DNA of 34,381 nt from Planctomycetota bacterium (GCA_013911165.1 JACETR010000026.1:1-34381), one strand, 5' to 3'. Counted from the first letter of the stretch, positions 9,276 to 17,660 are shown. A program made the numbers and translations. Notes: generated by a model from the sequence alone, not told the origin.

Positions 9276-10549
9276 AGTCTCACCGGTTCTGCTTCGGGTT
9301 TCTCTGCGGGCTTATCCTTCTCGGCCTCAACTTCTTCAGCTTTCTCCTTCGTGGCTCCTTTTTTCATGTTTCCCCATTGCTTTAATTCGTCGAGATCGAC
9401 TTTTGCCGGCAACGGGATTTTGGGGGAGTGGAGGGCCATCAGTGTCATCGCCGTTCCGTAAGCAGCACTGCGGGGAAAGACCCGATCATTCCAGGTGCCT
9501 TCCTTGTCACGAACCTGCCACATCAATTCGAGGAGGCGGCTGCGGGCAGCCTTCTGTTCTTTTTCCGGCAGGACCCGGATGGCTCGGGCAGTATGAAGGT
9601 GTGCATAAAAGAAATAGTAGGGAGCAATATAAAAGGGTGGATTGTGGGTGCCTGTTTGTGCGCGTCGACGTTCCAGCCATTTCCAGTGATCGAAGAAGGC
9701 TTTGACCGCGAAGCGGACCTGATCAAGATCATTCATTCCTGCGTGATAGAGAGCGAGTTCACTGACCGCCATCCGTGCACAAGCTCCCTCGAGTGCTTCA
9801 AACCCTTCACCGGTGGCTCGTTCTGGTTGGGTTGAATACTGGATGGCGCCACTCTCGATGCGAGCTTCCTCGATGGTTTTGAGTGCGCGAATCACGACAT
9901 TGCCATCAAAGGGATAGCCCAGGTCCCGGGCACGCAACAAGGCCATCACAGCGGGTCCTGTCATGAACGGAGAGGCGGGACTGGAGGCATTGCGTCGACG
10001 GGACCGGGAGTAGTTCCAGCCTCCGCCAGGGATCTCATTGGCGACGAGGATGTCGATCAATTCTCTGGTTCGTGTCTGAACATCGGCGAGAAGACTCTCC
10101 GGAATCTTTTTCATCTGTTGCAGCCTCAACAAGGTTTCGAGGGCTTCGATGTGCCCCCAGTCACGAACGTCGTAGCCGCGGTTGAAGCCGACACCCATCG
10201 CCGGACCTTTACACGATTCTGCCAGAAGAAAATTCAGGCCCCGGCGCAGGGCGACATTGATGGGGTCAGCCGCATCGAGGCGGATTTTTTTAACCGGGAG
10301 AGTTTCAATCAGGGCCCGCAGCACGATGGCCGTACCGCCTACCCGGTAACCCGGCGGAATCTGCCCCCGTTCCCGGTAAACCCCTTCGTAGGGCCATTCG
10401 CCGCTGACGGTCTCTTCATCGATGCCTTCCTGCGCCTTCAGCAGAAATTGCACCGCTTCCTGAGTGGCCTCATTCCAGCCGTCTTCAACTTCGAAGGCGG
10501 CGGTAGGTGTGGTCATGAGGGGTAGGCACAGGAGCAGGGGCAGGATCAT
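9272..10549 (-). CDS. Secreted prenyltransferase/squalene-oxidase-repeat-like toroid protein
   Basis: A 425-residue protein with an N-terminal signal peptide (MILPLLLCLPLMTTPTAAF) and a body of alternating helices that resembles the alpha/alpha-barrel of terpene cyclases and prenyltransferase beta subunits: AVQFLLKAQEG, WPYEGVYRERGQIPPGYRVGG (about residues 50-72), ALRRGLNFLLAE, GGGWNYSRSRRRNASSPASPF, MTGPAVMALLRARDLGYP, GTWNDRVFPRSAAYGTAMTLMAL. I see no DXDD cyclase motif, so enzymatic activity is doubtful. Proteins of this type are common and uncharacterised in planctomycete-like genomes. The last 40 residues are a Lys/Glu/Pro-rich tail. The start has GAGG 7 bases upstream. It is convergent with the oxidase gene and divergent from the histidine kinase operon, whose regulatory palindromes lie only about 130 bases upstream of it. 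Confidence 0.82.
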   Translation of the reverse strand: MILPLLLCLPLMTTPTAAFEVEDGWNEATQEAVQFLLKAQEGIDEETVSGEWPYEGVYRERGQIPPGYRVGGTAIVLRALIETLPVKKIRLDAADPINVALRRGLNFLLAESCKGPAMGVGFNRGYDVRDWGHIEALETLLRLQQMKKIPESLLADVQTRTRELIDILVANEIPGGGWNYSRSRRRNASSPASPFMTGPAVMALLRARDLGYPFDGNVVIRALKTIEEARIESGAIQYSTQPERATGEGFEALEGACARMAVSELALYHAGMNDLDQVRFAVKAFFDHWKWLERRRAQTGTHNPPFYIAPYYFFYAHLHTARAIRVLPEKEQKAARSRLLELMWQVRDKEGTWNDRVFPRSAAYGTAMTLMALHSPKIPLPAKVDLDELKQWGNMKKGATKEKAEEVEAEKDKPAEKPEAEPVRL

Positions 10550-10675
10550 GGAAGGGCCTCATCATTCTGTGAAATTCATCGGAAATCCGTGCTGGAACCC
10601 TCGCATGGTGCCACTTTTGGCCTCTGGCAGGAATTGAAATCCGGGGATGCCGGATGAGTGAAATCACTACAAAAT

Positions 10676-10703
10676 TACCCCAAATGAGGCCCCATATGGG
10701 GTA
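10676..10703. promoter_or_regulatory. Tandem palindromic activator sites upstream of the histidine kinase operon
   Basis: Two 14-base sites abut. The left one is TACCCCAAATGAGG, whose reverse complement is CCTCATTTGGGGTA; the right one is CCCCATATGGGGTA. Both are near-copies of CCCCATTTGGGGTA at 17495, in front of the second sigma54 promoter. The right copy contains a perfect 12-base palindrome. Their centres lie about 130-150 bases upstream of the -12 element, a normal upstream-activating-site distance, and paired sites are typical for NtrC-family dimers. The likely binder is the regulator encoded at 12669; this is inference. Confidence 0.6.
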
Positions 10704-10818
10704 TCCTGAGGGTAAGGCAGGATTTGGGAATCTGGCGAAGATCTTGTAAACCATTTAATAAAAAGGGTTTATGCCCAATTCTTGGGGTCAGGCCCCGTCC
10801 GTTTCCATTCTGCGTGGC

Positions 10819-10834
10819 AGGTACGCCATTTGCA
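10819..10834 (+). promoter_or_regulatory. Sigma54 (-24/-12) promoter of the histidine kinase/response regulator operon
   Basis: AGGTACGCCATTTGCA matches the consensus TGGCACG-N4-TTGCW at 10 of 12 fixed positions, with GG and GC exactly 12 bases apart. The predicted transcription start is near 10845, about 55 bases ahead of the ATG at 10900. The second gene of the operon encodes a sigma54 activator, so autoregulation is likely. Confidence 0.65.
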
Positions 10835-10899
10835 GTCATCTCAGGAGCGACCCGCTGATTCACCGCATGGCTGCGGTGCCGTGAGAGAGGATGGACTCC

Positions 10900-12669
10900 A
10901 TGAGTTCCGAAACGGGATTCTGGAACTTCAGGTTCAAACTGATTCTGCTGATTGCCCTGCTGATGGCCGGCACCCTTTCGGTGCAGGCGGTCATTCGCAA
11001 TCACAGCATTCAGGTGATCCTCGATGGCACGGAAGAAGTGGCTGCAGAGATCGCCAATGAGGCGGCGGAGAAGATGCTGATTGCCACCTCCACCAGCGAT
11101 CCCACGGAGTGGGCGAGCGGAGGGGTGAACGCCGGCTCCGATTTCTTTGAGAACTCCAGCCAGGGACAGAATGTGCTGGCCTTCAATACCGAGCGAATCA
11201 TTCAACTTTCCGCTGACTTGAAAGCCGGGTTGCTGGCTCGCAGGGCTTTGGAGTCGGAAGTTCCGTCCCAAAAGGGTGAATATCCTCAAGCCGTCAAGAT
11301 GAATGAGTTACTTCTCGACCTGCTCGTAGCCTTTCAGCCCGACCTCAACAGTGGGGTTCTGGAAGGAGTCAGGAAAAGTCTGCAATACTACGACAGTTCT
11401 TCAGGACTTGTTTCCTATCGAGAAGCGCTTAAGGCAAAAGACGTTCCTGCGTCAGTGGAACTTCCTGACGGAGCTTATCTGGCAGAGTTTTCCGTGAGTT
11501 TTGCACCCCCTGAAAGTCAGGCAAATCTTCACTCTCCAAACTCATCGCTTCAGAAAGTGTCAGGCTTTTTTGAAATCTCTGACCGTAATGAGCAAGCCTC
11601 TGAGGATTCTGCTGGTCTTGGGGATCTTCCAGTGATCGGTGCTGAGTTCCGTGGAGATCCGGATTCTCTTTCCATCGATCTGGCTGCTCCTCTGGAAGAG
11701 TTGGCAGAGTTAGTCCGGGAAACCAATGAACGGGATCTTCTCGCCACTCTGTCCATCTTCATGATCGGATTGGCATTGGCGTGGATCCTCGGCAGCCGTC
11801 TCGTTCAACCGGTGACAGAAGTGGTGGAGGGAATGCAGAAGGTTGCGGCGGGGGACATGAGCGTTCGACTCTCCGGTGAGCGTGACGCAGAATTCGCTCT
11901 CATCAATGGTCAGTTCAATGAAATGGTTCAGCAGCTGGATAATGCCCGTTCTCTGGAGCGGGGGCTGGAGCACCGCGAGCGTCTGCAGACGATGGGAGAT
12001 CTCGCTGCCGGGGTCGCCCACGACATCCGCAATCCCTTGAGTGCCATCTCGATGATTGTCGGCCGCCTTGGATTTGACTATGCCCCTGCTGATGCCAAAG
12101 AGCGGGAAGAGTTTCTCGGTTATACCAAAGACATCAAGGATGAGATTGAGCGACTGAACAATCTCGTCTCGGACTTCTTGCAACTGGCGCAGCCCAACTC
12201 CCGGGAGGCTGTGCCCTGTCAGGTGGGAGGACTCCTCGAGGAACTGCAGAGACTTCTCGACAAGGAAGCCGCCGATCAGGGTGTCTCCATCGAACTGGAC
12301 GTGCAGGAGGATCTTGCGGCAACACTCTGGAATCCGGTGGAAGGAAAAAGTGCATTTTTGAATGTGGCCATGAATGCCATTCAGGCGCTGCAATCCACCG
12401 GAGGATCTCTGGCAATTCAGGCTCGCAGTGACGATCACTGGATTGTCGTTTCCTTCAAGGACAATGGCCCGGGCATCGCCCGAGAAGACTGTGAGCAAGT
12501 GATGTTGCCCTACGTCACCCGCAGGCCCGGGGGAACCGGACTGGGTCTCGCCATCGCCCGTCGGGTGGCCGAGCGTTATGGGGGGCGGCTGGAGCTGACA
12601 TCTCAGGTTGCTGTGGGAACCGAAGTCCGTTTCATGTTGCCGGTGAGCACGGCTGAAGGGCAGGCGTAA
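10900..12669 (+). CDS. Membrane sensor histidine kinase (NtrB/ZraS type)
   Basis: About 589 residues. The start at 10900 is preferred because GAGAGAGGA lies 8 bases upstream; the in-frame ATG at 10891 abuts that site with no spacing. Order: TM1 (about 12-31), a periplasmic sensor of roughly 245 residues with no family I recognise, TM2 (about 279-298), HAMP (SRLVQPVTEVVEGMQKVAAG), and the dimerisation helix with phospho-acceptor His about 374 in GVAHDIRNPLSAIS. The ATPase follows, with N box NVAMNAIQAL, G1 DNGPGIA, and G2 GGTGLGLAIARRVAERYGG. The H-box form HDIRNPL is typical of kinases paired with NtrC-class regulators. The stop overlaps the regulator start (TAATG), giving an obligate pair. 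The large periplasmic domain means the signal is probably in the envelope. Confidence 0.95.
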   Translation: MSSETGFWNFRFKLILLIALLMAGTLSVQAVIRNHSIQVILDGTEEVAAEIANEAAEKMLIATSTSDPTEWASGGVNAGSDFFENSSQGQNVLAFNTERIIQLSADLKAGLLARRALESEVPSQKGEYPQAVKMNELLLDLLVAFQPDLNSGVLEGVRKSLQYYDSSSGLVSYREALKAKDVPASVELPDGAYLAEFSVSFAPPESQANLHSPNSSLQKVSGFFEISDRNEQASEDSAGLGDLPVIGAEFRGDPDSLSIDLAAPLEELAELVRETNERDLLATLSIFMIGLALAWILGSRLVQPVTEVVEGMQKVAAGDMSVRLSGERDAEFALINGQFNEMVQQLDNARSLERGLEHRERLQTMGDLAAGVAHDIRNPLSAISMIVGRLGFDYAPADAKEREEFLGYTKDIKDEIERLNNLVSDFLQLAQPNSREAVPCQVGGLLEELQRLLDKEAADQGVSIELDVQEDLAATLWNPVEGKSAFLNVAMNAIQALQSTGGSLAIQARSDDHWIVVSFKDNGPGIAREDCEQVMLPYVTRRPGGTGLGLAIARRVAERYGGRLELTSQVAVGTEVRFMLPVSTAEGQA

Positions 12670-14093
12670 TGCGCAAGTCCGGACGTATTCTCGTCGCCGA
12701 CGATGAAAAGCCCCAGCGTGAGATTCTGGTTTCCTCTCTCGAGAAGCGGGGATACGAGGTTTGCGGCGCGGGAGACCTTGGGACGGCCCTGAAGCTCTTT
12801 GAGCAGGGCCTTCAAGATCAGAATCCCTTTAATACCGTGGTCACCGACCTGCGCATGCCGACCGACAAGGAAGGTCTGGAACTGCTGATGCAGGTTCGTG
12901 ACAGGGACCCCCTTTGCGAAGTGATTCTCGTCACCGCTTACGCTTCCAGCGAAGTCGCTTTCCAGTCGGGAGAGGCTCGGGCCTTTTCCTTCCTGGAGAA
13001 GCCCCTCGATTTTGAGAAGACGATTTTCACCATCGATTCTGCGGTGGAAAAATCCAAATTGGCCCATGAGAACGCCAGCCTGCGGCAGATGATTCACGGG
13101 CAGAACAGTTTTTGTGGACTGGTCGGCCGCGATGCACGCATGCAGCAGTTGTATCAATTGATCGACCGAGTCTCGGCGACGGACGCGGTGTGTCTGATTC
13201 GTGGAGAAAGTGGTACCGGTAAAGAACTGGTGGCACGGGCGATCCACGAATGCAGTAATCGAAACAGTAAACCTTTCGTGCCCATCAATTGCGCAGCGAT
13301 TCCCCCCAACCTGATCGAAAGCGAATTGTTCGGTCATGAGAAGGGGGCATTTACCGGTGCAGCCGGTCGTCGTTCCGGACGCTTTGAAGACGTGGGAGAG
13401 GGGAGCCTCTTCCTCGACGAAATCGGCGCGATGGCTCTTGATTTGCAACCGAAGCTTCTGCGTGCGCTCCAAGAGATGGAGTTCTCAAGAGTGGGTTCGG
13501 TCGAGACGATTCCCTTCCGTGGAAGAATCATTTCAGCGACCGCCCGTGATCTGGAAGAAGCAGTCCAACAAGACGAGTTCCGTGAAGACCTCTTCTTCAG
13601 GCTCAATGTTGTTGCTCTGGAAATCCCCCCATTGCGTGAACGATTGAGTGACCTTTCGTTACTGGTGGATCACTTCCTCGCCCGCGGAAGCGTGCGCCAT
13701 GAGCGCCACTTCGAAGGGGTGACAGCAGAAGTGATGGAAGCTTTTGAAACCCACTCATGGCCCGGTAATGTTCGCGAATTGGAAAATTGCCTGGAGCGAA
13801 TGATGGTTCTGAGTGAGACCTCTCAACTGAATACAGATCTGCTGCCTCCGGGTTTGCGCAACTCTTCCGGGTCCACTGCAGTTGTCACCGATACTCTTTT
13901 GCCTCTGCCCAATGACGGTCTGATTCTTGAGGATTTGGAGAAAGACCTGATCCTGCAGGCTCTCCTGCGCTCGGACGGGAAGTTGGAGCCGGCGGCGAAG
14001 ATGCTGGGCATTACCTACAAGACCCTGCAATACCGGATCAAGAAGTACCGCTTGAAGGAAACTTCTGAAGGAGCGGGTCAGGAAAATGAATAA
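12669..14093 (+). CDS. NtrC-family response regulator (receiver-AAA+-Fis), sigma54 activator
   Basis: A 474-residue enhancer-binding regulator. Receiver domain: acidic pocket DDE (11-13), phospho-acceptor D60 in VVTDLRMP, Thr in VTAY (T89), and K111 in LEKPLD. The AAA+ domain has Walker A GESGTGKE (179-186), the sigma54 loop GAFTGA (226-231), Walker B SLFLDEIG, and FREDLFFRLNV. The C-terminal Fis-type helix-turn-helix reads KLEPAAKMLGITYKTLQYRIKKY. All key residues are present. It starts one base inside the kinase stop codon, so the two are co-translated. Two operons nearby, its own and the one at 17847, carry sigma54 promoters with a shared palindrome and are the obvious targets. Confidence 0.96.
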   Translation: MRKSGRILVADDEKPQREILVSSLEKRGYEVCGAGDLGTALKLFEQGLQDQNPFNTVVTDLRMPTDKEGLELLMQVRDRDPLCEVILVTAYASSEVAFQSGEARAFSFLEKPLDFEKTIFTIDSAVEKSKLAHENASLRQMIHGQNSFCGLVGRDARMQQLYQLIDRVSATDAVCLIRGESGTGKELVARAIHECSNRNSKPFVPINCAAIPPNLIESELFGHEKGAFTGAAGRRSGRFEDVGEGSLFLDEIGAMALDLQPKLLRALQEMEFSRVGSVETIPFRGRIISATARDLEEAVQQDEFREDLFFRLNVVALEIPPLRERLSDLSLLVDHFLARGSVRHERHFEGVTAEVMEAFETHSWPGNVRELENCLERMMVLSETSQLNTDLLPPGLRNSSGSTAVVTDTLLPLPNDGLILEDLEKDLILQALLRSDGKLEPAAKMLGITYKTLQYRIKKYRLKETSEGAGQENE

Positions 14094-14102
14094 ATTTCAG
14101 GG

Positions 14103-14223
14103 TTCAGATCTTCGGGTGAGCCGGAATCTGAAACGTGAATCGAGTATAAGTATCCTCAGCATGACTGCGATAAACGGTAGTCATGAAACATGGCAGTTCA
14201 CCACCCCGGAAGGGTGGTCCTGC
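14103..14223 (+). promoter_or_regulatory. Structured leader with three successive hairpins
   Basis: Between the regulator stop and the next start are three inverted repeats: TTCAGAT/ATCTGAA (14103-14109 with 14126-14132), CATGACT/AGTCATG (14160-14166 with 14179-14185), and GCAG plus ACCACCC paired with GGGTGGT plus CTGC (14193-14223, pentanucleotide loop CGGAA). The last ends next to the GAAGGAG ribosome site at 14224-14230. None is followed by a T run, so these are not simple terminators. They may stabilise the message or control translation of the large protein. I do not recognise a known riboswitch class. Confidence 0.4.
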
Positions 14224-14237
14224 GAAGGAGATTCAGA

Positions 14238-17200
14238 ATGAATACGGCAACCAAAGCGGGAGTAATCACACTTCTGATTGCGGGTCTGTGCATCCTCGTC
14301 ATCCAAATCATGGGTCCCTCTGACCCCACGATGGATCCGAGTGTTGTTTCCGAGGTGACAGAGACGGGCAGGGAAGAGGTTCGAACCGAACCGAAACTTC
14401 CCGAAAGACCGAAGACTCTGGTCTCGGTCCAGGGCATCGTTCGTGATTCCAATGGCACTCCCCTTCCCAAGGCTCGCGTCATGGTCTCCCGTTATCAGGG
14501 AGGTGAAGGAGTGGGGCTTTCCCGAGTCGATGAAACGGTTGCCGGAAACGATGGCCGCTTTGGATTCGATGGTCTGATCCCCGGTATGTACCGTTTTCAG
14601 GCGGAGTTGAGAGGATTCCAGGGTGGTCGTCAGGAAACGACCCTCGTAGGTGATGCGAACGTTACCCAGGAAGAGATCGTTCTGGTCATGGCTTCCGGCA
14701 TGAGTATCAGCGGTCGAATTCTTGACCCGACCGGGGCCCCTGTTGCCGGTGCACAGGTTGCCGCTTTTCAGGAGCGGGTTGAGCAGGATGCTCCCCTGCA
14801 AACGCGTCTTCAGGTTCTCTTGAATCTTGAAGAGATGCAGCAGGAGAATGGCATCGTAGCCATTTCCGATGACAACGGACGCTACGAAATTGTCGGACTT
14901 GAAAACATCTCCTACCGTTTGCAAACCGTCGCCAGTGGATTTTCCCCTGCAGAGAAGCGCTACATTGCTGCCGGCAGTGTCGATGTGGATTTCAATCTTG
15001 AGTTGGGCGGCATTCTTTCAGGGGTTGTCTCCAATCCCGGTGGGGCTGCGGTTTCTGAAGCGCTGGTGGAGATATACCGCCAGACCGGAACCCTCGACAT
15101 CATCGAGATCATTCAGGAGCGTGCATTCCCTCCTCTGGCAAGTCGTGTAACGGATGCTTCCGGTCAGTTTGAGTTCAACGAGTTGGGTGGATCTTCCGAA
15201 TTCCGCCTGGTGGTTCAGGCGGATGGTTATCAGCCACGCCAGTTTGAAAAGCTGACTGTTCTTCCCGGTGCTGCCGAGAGAGTGGACGTCATTCTCGAGC
15301 AGGGTCTGGTCATCGAAGGCACGGTTTATGATCCGGAGGGCAATGCCCTCGCTGGTGCCCGTTGCAAAATCAATCCGATGGGGACGCGGACAGAAGGTCC
15401 GCCCATCGAGTTGACCGATGATGGGCTGGAGACGGATGAAAGCGGTTACTTCCGTTTTGACACCCTCGACGAGTTGGATTACCGACTGGTCATCAGCTTC
15501 ACCGACTACGCCACCCATCAACAACTGCGAATCCGTCCCGGTGGTGAGCCTCTCAACATCCAGTTGACGGAAGGAGCGGCCATCAGTGGTGGTGTCTTCG
15601 ATGCAGAGACCTCTGCTCCGATCGCGGGTGCGATGATCATGGTCAATGACGTCGCGGATGTGAAAAAGAGTGCGGTCACAGATGCTTCCGGACTTTATTA
15701 CGTGCGTGGAGTCACCGAGCAGCGCCGCCCCATCGCTTTCATGAACGTGGATGCCAAGGGCTACATGCGCTCCGGCAATGTGGAAGCCAGTGTGACCGAG
15801 GGTACCGAGACCACCGGGCAGGATTTCTACCTGCAAAGAAACGGCGTGGTCCGTGGAGTTTGCCTCGATGCCAGTGGAAGGCCTCTTCAGGGCGTATCGG
15901 TCAGTGCCCGCAAAATGCACTCTGAACAGAATCCTGTGGTCGTCAATGCAGCCCCTCCGGTGACCAGTGGTGCGGATGGCAGTTTTGAGGTGGTCGAGGT
16001 ATCACCGGGTGCCGGCATGTTTGTCGAAGGAACTCATTCCCAATACCTGACTTCCCAATCGGACACCTTTGACCTTGTCGCAGGTGGATCTGTTGAGAAC
16101 CTGGTGTTGACGATGAAGATCGGCGGTGCCATCAGCGGCATCGTCATGGACGAATCGGGTGTTCCGCTCGAGGGTGCGGTCGTTGCTGTTCGGGATGAGT
16201 GGTTGGGTGATGTGAACCCTGAATCCCTTCCCAACAAATCGACGACAGATGGTGCAGGCCAATTCACACTGAGAAGTCTGCCGGCCGGATACCACAATCT
16301 GATCTGCTCCAATGAGGGTTACCTGACCGTCGAGATGAGTGAGATCGCGGTTGAAGAAGGCATGAACACTGCCAACCTGGAGCTGAGACTGACCCGGGGT
16401 GCTCTCCTTGAGGGGATCGTTACCGATCTGACCGGAGAGCCTGTTGAAGGCGCACGGGTGGTGGCGATCGACACCAGTGATGGCTTGCGAAAGATTTCCA
16501 AGAACTCGGACCTCACCGGAAAATTTGTGTTCGATAATCTGGGCCGATTCCCGGTGGACATTGCCGTTGAGAAGAATGGATTCGCCGACGTTCGCCTTTT
16601 TGAGGTGCCGGTGAATGGCCAGCCGATCAACATTCAGTTGGAAGCTCTCGGTGGCATGAGAGGAACGGTCCTGCAGGAGGACGGCTCTCCCTTGAGAGCA
16701 TTCAGTGTTTCTCCGCGCATCATTGAAGGTGACCGTGAGTTGACCAAAGTCCCTGCGAGGACTTTCCAGTCCGAAGATGGCTTCTTCCAGTTTGATGGAC
16801 TTGAGCCTGGTCTCTACAACGTGATCATCGGAGCTCCGGGTTTCGCCCAAGCAGTGATTGAGGGTGTTGCAGTCAACTCCAACCAGTGGGTGGATATGCA
16901 AACAGTGCGTCTGGGTCAGGGCGGAAGGGTTCTGGGCCAGATCATCGATGCCAACACCAACCAACCCGTTGCAGGTGCCAAGGTGACGGTCGTCGGCGGC
17001 AGCCGCAATTTCCTCACCAGCACCATTCAGGCTAGGGGTGGGGGACGAAAGGGTCAGGTGATGACGGGTCCCGACGGCTACTTCGAATTCATCGGCTTGT
17101 CCGTACCGCAGGTGGATTTGAAAGTCGAGCACCGGGCATACATCACGGAAGTGGTCGATGACGTTCTCAGCGGTACTGCTGATCTGGTGGTCGCCATTGG

Positions 17201-17477
17201 AACCGGGGGCATCATTGAAGGCCGGGTGGTCGATTCGAATGGTGAGTTTGTCGCCGGTGTTCAAGTCTTGCTTTCCGGCGGAGTCAAAGGCACCGACTCC
17301 AGAACGCAGACGGACCGCAAGGGTTTCTTCACCTTCCCGGGTTTGCCGACCGGTGAGTACACGGTGCGTGTGACCAACTTCGGTACTGCCACCCAGAAGA
17401 TTCCCTTGAGCGATGCCCCGACCTTCCAGGTGCGGCTACAAGCGGGATCTACGGAGTTCATCGAGTTCGAGCTGTAA
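14238..17477 (+). CDS. Membrane-anchored giant with 11 tandem carboxypeptidase-regulatory-like domains
   Basis: About 1079 residues. The start at 14238 follows GAAGGAG with 7-base spacing and opens with an anchor helix (KAGVITLLIAGLCILVIQIMG); the upstream in-frame ATG at 14190 lies in the hairpin leader. The rest is a chain of about 11 beta-sandwich units of 80-100 residues. Each unit opens with a G-x-V-x-D-x-x-G-x-P-x-x-G-A phrase (for example GRILDPTGAPVAGAQV, GTVYDPEGNALAGARC, GIVTDLTGEPVEGARV, GRVVDSNGEFVAGVQV), passes through a DG-x-F-x-F turn, and closes near PGxY and GY/GF. There is no peptidase catalytic domain. Such chains usually act as surface spacers or carbohydrate/protein-binding scaffolds. 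It follows the two-component genes and could be read through from them, separated by a 144-base structured leader. Confidence 0.9.
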   Translation: MNTATKAGVITLLIAGLCILVIQIMGPSDPTMDPSVVSEVTETGREEVRTEPKLPERPKTLVSVQGIVRDSNGTPLPKARVMVSRYQGGEGVGLSRVDETVAGNDGRFGFDGLIPGMYRFQAELRGFQGGRQETTLVGDANVTQEEIVLVMASGMSISGRILDPTGAPVAGAQVAAFQERVEQDAPLQTRLQVLLNLEEMQQENGIVAISDDNGRYEIVGLENISYRLQTVASGFSPAEKRYIAAGSVDVDFNLELGGILSGVVSNPGGAAVSEALVEIYRQTGTLDIIEIIQERAFPPLASRVTDASGQFEFNELGGSSEFRLVVQADGYQPRQFEKLTVLPGAAERVDVILEQGLVIEGTVYDPEGNALAGARCKINPMGTRTEGPPIELTDDGLETDESGYFRFDTLDELDYRLVISFTDYATHQQLRIRPGGEPLNIQLTEGAAISGGVFDAETSAPIAGAMIMVNDVADVKKSAVTDASGLYYVRGVTEQRRPIAFMNVDAKGYMRSGNVEASVTEGTETTGQDFYLQRNGVVRGVCLDASGRPLQGVSVSARKMHSEQNPVVVNAAPPVTSGADGSFEVVEVSPGAGMFVEGTHSQYLTSQSDTFDLVAGGSVENLVLTMKIGGAISGIVMDESGVPLEGAVVAVRDEWLGDVNPESLPNKSTTDGAGQFTLRSLPAGYHNLICSNEGYLTVEMSEIAVEEGMNTANLELRLTRGALLEGIVTDLTGEPVEGARVVAIDTSDGLRKISKNSDLTGKFVFDNLGRFPVDIAVEKNGFADVRLFEVPVNGQPINIQLEALGGMRGTVLQEDGSPLRAFSVSPRIIEGDRELTKVPARTFQSEDGFFQFDGLEPGLYNVIIGAPGFAQAVIEGVAVNSNQWVDMQTVRLGQGGRVLGQIIDANTNQPVAGAKVTVVGGSRNFLTSTIQARGGGRKGQVMTGPDGYFEFIGLSVPQVDLKVEHRAYITEVVDDVLSGTADLVVAIGTGGIIEGRVVDSNGEFVAGVQVLLSGGVKGTDSRTQTDRKGFFTFPGLPTGEYTVRVTNFGTATQKIPLSDAPTFQVRLQAGSTEFIEFEL

Positions 17478-17494
17478 CCGATCCGTCGGTTTTT

Positions 17495-17508
17495 CCCCAT
17501 TTGGGGTA
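17495..17508. promoter_or_regulatory. Palindromic activator site upstream of the PDZ/His-rich operon
   Basis: CCCCATTTGGGGTA differs by one base from each of the two sites at 10676-10703. It lies about 150-160 bases upstream of the -12 element at 17658-17659. Inferred to bind the NtrC-like regulator encoded at 12669. Confidence 0.55.
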
Positions 17509-17553
17509 AGCGAGGGAGCATTCGGGGCAGAATCCCCGAATGCTCCCTCGCTT
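17508..17553 (+). terminator. Perfect 20-bp stem-loop downstream of the 11-domain gene
   Basis: Bases 17508-17527 pair without mismatch with 17534-17553 around a CAGAAT loop. The downstream run is only CTTCTTCTC-like, so termination may be less efficient than the stem suggests. Position just after the stop codon at 17477 supports a terminator or 3'-end stabiliser. Confidence 0.7.
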
Positions 17554-17591
17554 CTTCTCAATCCGAACCTCTGACCTATTCTCTAAGATTC

Positions 17592-17605
17592 ACCATTTAA
17601 ATGGT
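17592..17605. promoter_or_regulatory. AT-rich perfect palindrome upstream of the PDZ operon promoter
   Basis: ACCATTTAAATGGT is a perfect 14-base palindrome about 60 bases upstream of the -12 GC. The words ACCATTTAA and GGTTTATG recur at 10750-10758 and 10766-10773, ahead of the other sigma54 promoter, but with different spacing. It could be a second protein site or an architectural site. Confidence 0.35.
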
Positions 17606-17644
17606 TTATGACATTTCGAGAAGTCGCTTCTGGTTCGTGCGAAT

Positions 17645-17660
17645 TGGTCCACTGTTTGCA
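17645..17660 (+). promoter_or_regulatory. Sigma54 (-24/-12) promoter of the PDZ/His-rich operon
   Basis: TGGTCCACTGTTTGCA contains the TGG of the -24 box, the full TTGCA of the -12 box, and the required 12-base GG to GC offset (9 of 12 fixed positions). The predicted start site is near 17671. No competing sigma70-like promoter is evident in the gap. Confidence 0.6.

Larger units (their letters stand above)
10550..10899. other. Divergent regulatory region between toroid protein and histidine kinase genes
   Basis: No supported gene lies here. From left to right it holds two abutting palindromic sites (10676-10703), an AAACC/GGTTT inverted repeat (10748-10770), and a sigma54-type promoter (10819-10834) directed at the histidine kinase. 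I find no good minus-strand promoter for the toroid gene. Confidence 0.7.

Noticed and set aside
10733..10748. Sigma54-like TGGCGAAGATCTTGTA upstream of the histidine kinase
   Set aside because: The invariant GC of the -12 box is GT, and a much better match lies downstream.
10815..10834. Sigma54 promoter using TGGCAG as the -24 box
   Set aside because: GG to GC distance would be 16 rather than 12 bases. The overlapping alignment AGGTACG...TTGCA has the correct spacing and was adopted.
12603..13472. Minus-strand frame of 289 codons antisense to the response regulator
   Set aside because: The plus strand carries a complete NtrC-type protein with all motifs; the antisense translation is featureless.
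16002..17264. Long minus-strand open frame (420 codons) antisense to the 11-domain gene, with others at 15018-15920 and 14181-14924
   Set aside because: They mirror the codon bias of the real gene. Their translations show no domain, signal or ribosome site, while the plus-strand frame shows eleven clear domains.
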